Shown here one piece after another: positions 29,602-33,062 of a stretch of 33,062 bases of DNA. This DNA comes from DAOUBP01 sp034432655 (lineage in GTDB: Bacteria; Chloroflexota; Anaerolineae; CG2-30-64-16): the NCBI GenBank assembly GCA_034432655.1, contig DAOUBP010000070.1:1-33062 (forward strand), in the 5' to 3' direction. The notes below the pieces were generated by a model, which worked only from the letters and a program-made list of their open reading frames with translations, ran no database searches and was not told the DNA's origin. Position 1 is the stretch's first letter. Each line of letters begins with the position of its first letter. A program made the position numbers and the translations under genes.

Positions 29602-30399
29602 TTAGTGTTCTGTTCCATCCTTAAGCATCATCACGGCGCCGAAATGCCCCGTGCGCCCGCGGGCGGCCCGATAAGAGTAAAACTCATCGGTGCGGCAGGC
29701 CGTGCACATTTCGGCCATGAGAATCTGTCTGACCCCGGCCTCGCTCAGCAGGCGGTGGTTCGCGGCCCACAGGTCGAAGTGATGGGCCCCACCAGGCTGC
29801 TGTGGGAGCAGCTCCCAGGGGCGCTTAAAGACGGCAGTGACCGCAGCCACCACATCCTGCCCCACCTGATAGCAGCAGGGTCCGATGGCCGGTCCGATAG
29901 CGGCGATCATCTCGGCCGGCCGAGACCCGAACTGGTCACGCATTGCTTCCACTGCGGCCCGCGCTGCGCCCTGGACCGTGCCGCGCCAGCCGCTATGTAC
30001 CACCCCGATGGCCCGGTGTGCCGGGTCGTAGAGCAAGATCGGTGTGCAGTCGGCGTAACGGAGCAGCAACGGCACGCCTGGTTCATCGGTGATCAGGATG
30101 TCGTACCCGTCGAAAATCCGGCCACGATCGCAGCCATGAACGCGCCGGACGTTGGCGGTGTGGCGCTGGGTGGGGCTCACCACGTCGGCTCGTCGCAGGC
30201 CCAATACCTCTGCCAGCCGGCGCAAGTTCTCTTCCACTGCTTCCGGCCGATCCCCGGTGCCGTTGGTCAAATTCAAGCTGGACCATGGGCCGGTACTCAC
30301 CCCGCCGTGACGGGTGGTAATGGCATGGAGCAGCTCGGGGAACGCGTCCAGCGCCGGGAAGGTGTAGTAAGCAAGCCCGTTGGGTTGGTGTCGGATCAT
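29602..30399 (-). CDS. pgeF: Peptidoglycan editing factor PgeF (YfiH/laccase-domain protein)
   Basis: A 265-aa member of the multicopper-oxidase-related YfiH family. Motifs include TTRHGGVSTGPWSSLNL, QRHTANVRRV, ADCTPILLYDP, VVHSGWRGT and GPAIGPCCYQVG, with the His and Cys residues that bind zinc or copper. Members remove wrongly incorporated amino acids from peptidoglycan precursors; some have purine nucleosidase or laccase-like activity. The ATG at 30399 overlaps the upstream radical SAM stop as ATGA, although that stop lies in repeat-derived sequence. The frame is open to 30516 only across the heptamer array. yggS follows 4 nt downstream, a common pairing. Confidence 0.93.
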   Translation of the reverse strand: MIRHQPNGLAYYTFPALDAFPELLHAITTRHGGVSTGPWSSLNLTNGTGDRPEAVEENLRRLAEVLGLRRADVVSPTQRHTANVRRVHGCDRGRIFDGYDILITDEPGVPLLLRYADCTPILLYDPAHRAIGVVHSGWRGTVQGAARAAVEAMRDQFGSRPAEMIAAIGPAIGPCCYQVGQDVVAAVTAVFKRPWELLPQQPGGAHHFDLWAANHRLLSEAGVRQILMAEMCTACRTDEFYSYRAARGRTGHFGAVMMLKDGTEH

Positions 30400-32192
30400 A
30401 AGCTCACTTTCGGATGGTGAGTTGCAGATTGCTGGTTGTATTGAAGATGAACCTGAATCTGTAGTCTGCGATCTGCAATCTGCAATGTGCTCCCACATAC
30501 CCCACACGTCAGACATTCGACCGCGGCGGGCGGACAGCGATGCCCGGGCCGACCGGCTTCGGCCAGGCGTGCTTCGTACCGGAAAAAGCTCGGTTTAACG
30601 CCGCTGTCTATGATGTCCCAGGGCATGAAGCTCCCGGCCATGCGCGGGCCGAGCAGCTCTTCACGGGAAAGCCCGTGCTTCGCCAGCGTGGCATAGAAAT
30701 CCCGCAAGGTCAGGCGCGGCGTTTCTGCGATAACGGGCGCCAGACGGCGGTCCCCACGCGCCAGGATGGCCTGCACCTCGGCCCATTCCGGCGGATCAGC
30801 GTCCACCGTCACGCCGTGCCGTGTCAGTGCCCTCTTGAGCAGCTGTTGGCGGCGTGCCAGGCTGGCGGCCCTGGTCATGGCGTGCCATTGGAACGGCGTA
30901 TGCGCCTTGGGCACGAACGGCGTTGCATTGATGGTGATATGCCGCCGAAAGCGCTGACGGGCCTTCAACGTCAGGTCAATGATGCCCTGGATGTCGTCGT
31001 CGGTCTCTGTGGGATGGCCCACCATGAAGTACATTTTGAGCTGTGGGAAGTGCAACGACTGCGCCAGCTCCACAGCGGCCAGGATATCGTCTTCCGTTTG
31101 CGTCTTGCCGATGACGCGCCGCAGCCGTTCGGTGCCGGCCTCAGGCGCAATGGTGAGGGTGCCGGCGCCGCTGGCTGCCAGCGCGCGGGCCAGCGGCAGG
31201 CTGATCGGGTCGGTGCGCATGGAGCTGACACTGATGCGCGCGCCCATGGCCTGCAGTTCGGCGGCCAGCTCGTCAATCTGTGAGTGGTCCGAGACAGCAG
31301 CCGAGACCAGGCCGATGACAGGGGGCTGAGCCCCGGCCGGGCCACCGTGGGCATAGACCGGCAACCGCCGGGCCAGGCCGGCGCGTGCCCAGTCCAGAAT
31401 GCGTTCCAGCGGTTGTTCGCGCGGCGGGCGGTAGACATAACCCGCCAGGCAGAAACGACAGCCCCGTCCACACCCGCGTGCGATCTCGATCAGGTGCCGG
31501 TTGGGCAGCTCGGCGTCGGGGGTGTAAAGGCATGACACCGGCTCCAGCGCATAGATGTCGCTCACCCACAGCCGTTCGATCTGTCGGCCACCGGGCTGCG
31601 GGCTTACGCGCGCCGGCACATAGACTCCCGGCAGCGCGTCCAGAGCATCCAGCAGCCGGGTGCGGTCTTCGTGGATGCCGGCGACCAATGTCTGGAGCAA
31701 GTTCGGCAGCAATTGTTCGGCTTCGCCAATCACGATGGCATCGCAGAAGGGGGCCAATGGCTCCGGGTTCATGCTGAGCGCAGGACCGCCAGCGATGAGG
31801 AGTGGCCAGCCGTCCTCGCGGTTGCGTGTTTCGGCCAGGGGAGGCACCCCCGCCTGGCGCAACAGGCCGGCGACGTGAAAGTAGTCCATCTCGAAGGAGA
31901 CGGTGAAAGCCCACACGTCGAAATCGCGCGCCGGCGTGCCGGACTCCAGGGTCAGGAGCGGCCAGCCGGCTGCTGCGGCCTGGGGGTCCCAGAAGATGCG
32001 CTCGCAAACCACATCTGGCCGCGCGTTGAAGGCGCGGTAAAGGACCTGCAGCGCCAGGCTGGACATGCCGACCCGATAGCTGTTGGGGTAGGCCAGCGCG
32101 ACGCGCAGCTTGCCGCCGTGATCCTTATGGATGGTGCCGGTCTCCCGGCTCAGCAACGCCTTCTGCGCTGCGATCTGCTTCCAGTTGCTCAT
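30396..32192 (-). CDS. B12-binding-like radical SAM protein (TIGR03960-like)
   Basis: A 598-aa radical SAM protein. The 4Fe-4S cluster ligands are Cys241, Cys245 and Cys248 in ARGCGRGCRFC. The N-terminal half (LRVALAYPNSYRVGMSSLALQ) resembles a B12-binding-type Rossmann region. TIAPEAGTERLRRVIGK, MYFMVGHPTETDDDI and INATPFVPKAHTPFQW are core-domain motifs. A CLTCGVCG cluster lies near the C-terminus. The overall pattern is that of TIGR03960, whose reaction is unknown to me. The start is ATG 32192, sharing one base with the ydcF stop; a frame extending to 32603 is antisense-like overlap with ydcF. The last residues, from about GSTLQIADRRLQI, are encoded by heptamer repeats and are an abnormal tail. 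The usual partner TIGR03936 domain was not seen. Confidence 0.9.
   Translation of the reverse strand: MSNWKQIAAQKALLSRETGTIHKDHGGKLRVALAYPNSYRVGMSSLALQVLYRAFNARPDVVCERIFWDPQAAAAGWPLLTLESGTPARDFDVWAFTVSFEMDYFHVAGLLRQAGVPPLAETRNREDGWPLLIAGGPALSMNPEPLAPFCDAIVIGEAEQLLPNLLQTLVAGIHEDRTRLLDALDALPGVYVPARVSPQPGGRQIERLWVSDIYALEPVSCLYTPDAELPNRHLIEIARGCGRGCRFCLAGYVYRPPREQPLERILDWARAGLARRLPVYAHGGPAGAQPPVIGLVSAAVSDHSQIDELAAELQAMGARISVSSMRTDPISLPLARALAASGAGTLTIAPEAGTERLRRVIGKTQTEDDILAAVELAQSLHFPQLKMYFMVGHPTETDDDIQGIIDLTLKARQRFRRHITINATPFVPKAHTPFQWHAMTRAASLARRQQLLKRALTRHGVTVDADPPEWAEVQAILARGDRRLAPVIAETPRLTLRDFYATLAKHGLSREELLGPRMAGSFMPWDIIDSGVKPSFFRYEARLAEAGRPGHRCPPAAVECLTCGVCGSTLQIADRRLQIQVHLQYNQQSATHHPKVSL
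30456..30490. repeat. AATCTGC heptamer array in the 3' end of the radical SAM gene
   Basis: Five 7-bp units (AATCTGT, AGTCTGC, GATCTGC, AATCTGC, AATGTGC) occur here. TTGCAGATT at 30422-30430 is the exact reverse complement of AATCTGCAA at 30477-30485, so the element can form a stem. It encodes the LQIADRRLQI part of the radical SAM C-terminus. Confidence 0.85.
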
Positions 32193-32848
32193 CACGGCAA
32201 CCCGTAGTTCAACATCTGCAACCGTGTCACCCAGTTGGGCGGGATGAGCCGCCAGCCGTCCAACGTTGTGATTACAATGGCTGCAGCTTCGCGTATGGCG
32301 TACCAGGCGCGCAGGGGCGGGTAGATCCGGGCCGTATCGGTGGAGGTCGGGCTGGTGACTGCCTGGACGCCTGCCTGTTCGAACAGCCAGCGCGCGCGGT
32401 AGAGATGCAGCGGATGGCTCACCAGGATGGCTGTACGCCAGCCGTGGGCTGCCATCAGCTCTGCGGTAACCCGGGCATCTTCCATGGTGTTGCTGCTGCC
32501 GTCGGCCAGGAACACCTGCCCGGCCGGCACGCCCAACTGTACCGCAAAGCGTTTGCAAACCGCCGCAGCCGCTAACCGGTCCCCTTTGAAGCCTCCTGTG
32601 CAAACGATGTACGGCGCATAGCCGTTCAGCCAGAGGTCCACGCCCCGGTAGGTCCGGCTCGTCAGGTCGGAGCCAGGGCTGCCATCCGCGTTCACCCGCG
32701 CGCCCAAGACAACAATCACGTCGCAGGGGCGCGCGCGATCCTGCCGGCCCAGGCGGTCTACCTGCCAGACGAGGAGGGCAAAGGCCAGCAGCATCGTCGC
32801 GCTCAGCAGCAGCAGGGTGCGCACAACGACACGCAGGAATCGGCGCAT
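32192..32848 (-). CDS. YdcF/SanA family (DUF218) membrane-anchored protein
   Basis: A 218-aa protein with one N-terminal membrane segment (about residues 8-28, VVRTLLLLSATMLLAFALLVW) and a DUF218 domain outside. VIVVLGARVNADGSPG at the start of the domain, TGGFKGDR, LADGSSNTMEDA and LVSHPLHLYRARWLFEQAG are typical. Relatives affect envelope integrity or vancomycin tolerance (SanA), and some bind SAM (YdcF); the reaction is unknown. The ATG at 32848 is chosen because the membrane segment follows directly, and a TATAAT box lies 6 nt upstream. The stop codon overlaps the radical SAM start by one base, so it leads the operon ydcF-rSAM-pgeF-yggS. Confidence 0.88.
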   Translation of the reverse strand: MRRFLRVVVRTLLLLSATMLLAFALLVWQVDRLGRQDRARPCDVIVVLGARVNADGSPGSDLTSRTYRGVDLWLNGYAPYIVCTGGFKGDRLAAAAVCKRFAVQLGVPAGQVFLADGSSNTMEDARVTAELMAAHGWRTAILVSHPLHLYRARWLFEQAGVQAVTSPTSTDTARIYPPLRAWYAIREAAAIVITTLDGWRLIPPNWVTRLQMLNYGLP

Positions 32849-32854
32849 AAGAAA

Positions 32855-32863
32855 ATTATAGCA
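32855..32863 (-). promoter_or_regulatory. Extended -10 promoter of ydcF, leaderless arrangement
   Basis: On the minus strand TGC precedes TATAAT (32855-32860), an extended consensus -10. Only six bases separate the box from the ATG at 32848, so transcription would start at or next to the A of the start codon. A clear -35 box is absent, as allowed for extended -10 promoters. Confidence 0.6.
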
Positions 32864-32891
32864 CAGACAGGGGGTAATGCCGGAATGGGGA

Positions 32892-32929
32892 GAGGCCAGG
32901 GAGGCCCCTCGGCAGGCCTCCCTGGCCTC
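32892..32929. other. Perfect 15-bp inverted repeat upstream of ydcF
   Basis: GAGGCCAGGGAGGCC (32892-32906) and GGCCTCCCTGGCCTC (32915-32929) are exact reverse complements around an 8-nt loop. No T-run follows on the minus strand; the plus side is moderately T-rich. It may insulate ydcF from transcription entering from the right. Confidence 0.6.
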
Positions 32930-33062
32930 GTCTGCTGTTTCCTGGTTTGCTTTGTCCCCGGGTAGCCTTGTAACCCACATTCCGCACCTTAAAATCCGAG
33001 AATGTAGCAATTTTCTACCGGAGGTCCGAGCAGCCTGAGTATGCTCAGGTGTTCCCGCTTCA
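32930..33062. other. Unassigned right edge with small hairpins
   Basis: No gene was recognised. ACATTC (32977-32982) and GAATGT (33000-33005) are inverted repeats, and CCTGAG/CTCAGG (33034-33049) forms a 6-bp stem with a TATG loop. The layout of short stems could be part of a structured RNA or the end of a mobile element running past the window, but nothing decides it. Confidence 0.3.

Overview
The window is a GC-rich bacterial chromosome segment, most likely from a member of the Chloroflexota (Anaerolineae/Caldilineae-like). That placement is an inference. It rests on the mix of very long exported S8 proteases ending in DNRLRE modules, the many intergenic 7- and 8-bp tandem repeats, an S-box leader and the housekeeping gene order. 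No rRNA, tRNA, CRISPR array or transposase gene was found.

Left block (1-5,814, all minus strand): a neighbourhood of S-adenosylmethionine (SAM) metabolism. A near-consensus promoter (5786-5814) drives a SAM-I riboswitch (5548-5730) with an intrinsic terminator (5496-5522). These control mtnA (methionine salvage), a HAD phosphatase and a DNA methyltransferase, the last two joined by an ATGA overlap. Next come a PfkB-type kinase and S-adenosylhomocysteine hydrolase. Together the genes cover SAM use (methyltransferase), SAH removal (ahcY), possible adenosine removal (kinase) and methylthioadenosine recycling (mtnA).

Second block (5,811-10,400, minus strand): pyrG, yebC, ruvC, ruvA and a TrmH-type rRNA methyltransferase. 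pyrG has a long leader with a strong terminator between promoter and start codon, suggesting attenuation.

Centre (10,509-26,646, plus strand): a DnaQ-like exonuclease/DinG helicase fusion, then three consecutive large secreted subtilisin-family proteases (1515, 1558 and 1108 aa) with different accessory domains. The first has PA, DUF4397, PKD and DNRLRE modules. The second has a large insert between catalytic Asp and His, a PPC-like module and DNRLRE. The third has about six bacterial Ig-like modules and ends in FLPLILR.

Right block (26,643-32,863, minus strand): a two-repeat lipoprotein converges on the third protease and overlaps its stop codon. Then, in transcription order, come ydcF, a CxxxCxxC radical SAM protein, pgeF, yggS, proC and yggT. 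Most are linked by 1-4 nt overlaps or gaps. ydcF has a -10 box placed so that its mRNA would be leaderless.

The most noteworthy items are the SAM-I aptamer with a duplicated core segment and about 90 nt of extra P3 sequence, a perfect palindrome inserted in frame in mtnA, the pyrG leader terminator, the 7/8-bp arrays beside minus-strand gene ends, and the tandem protease locus.
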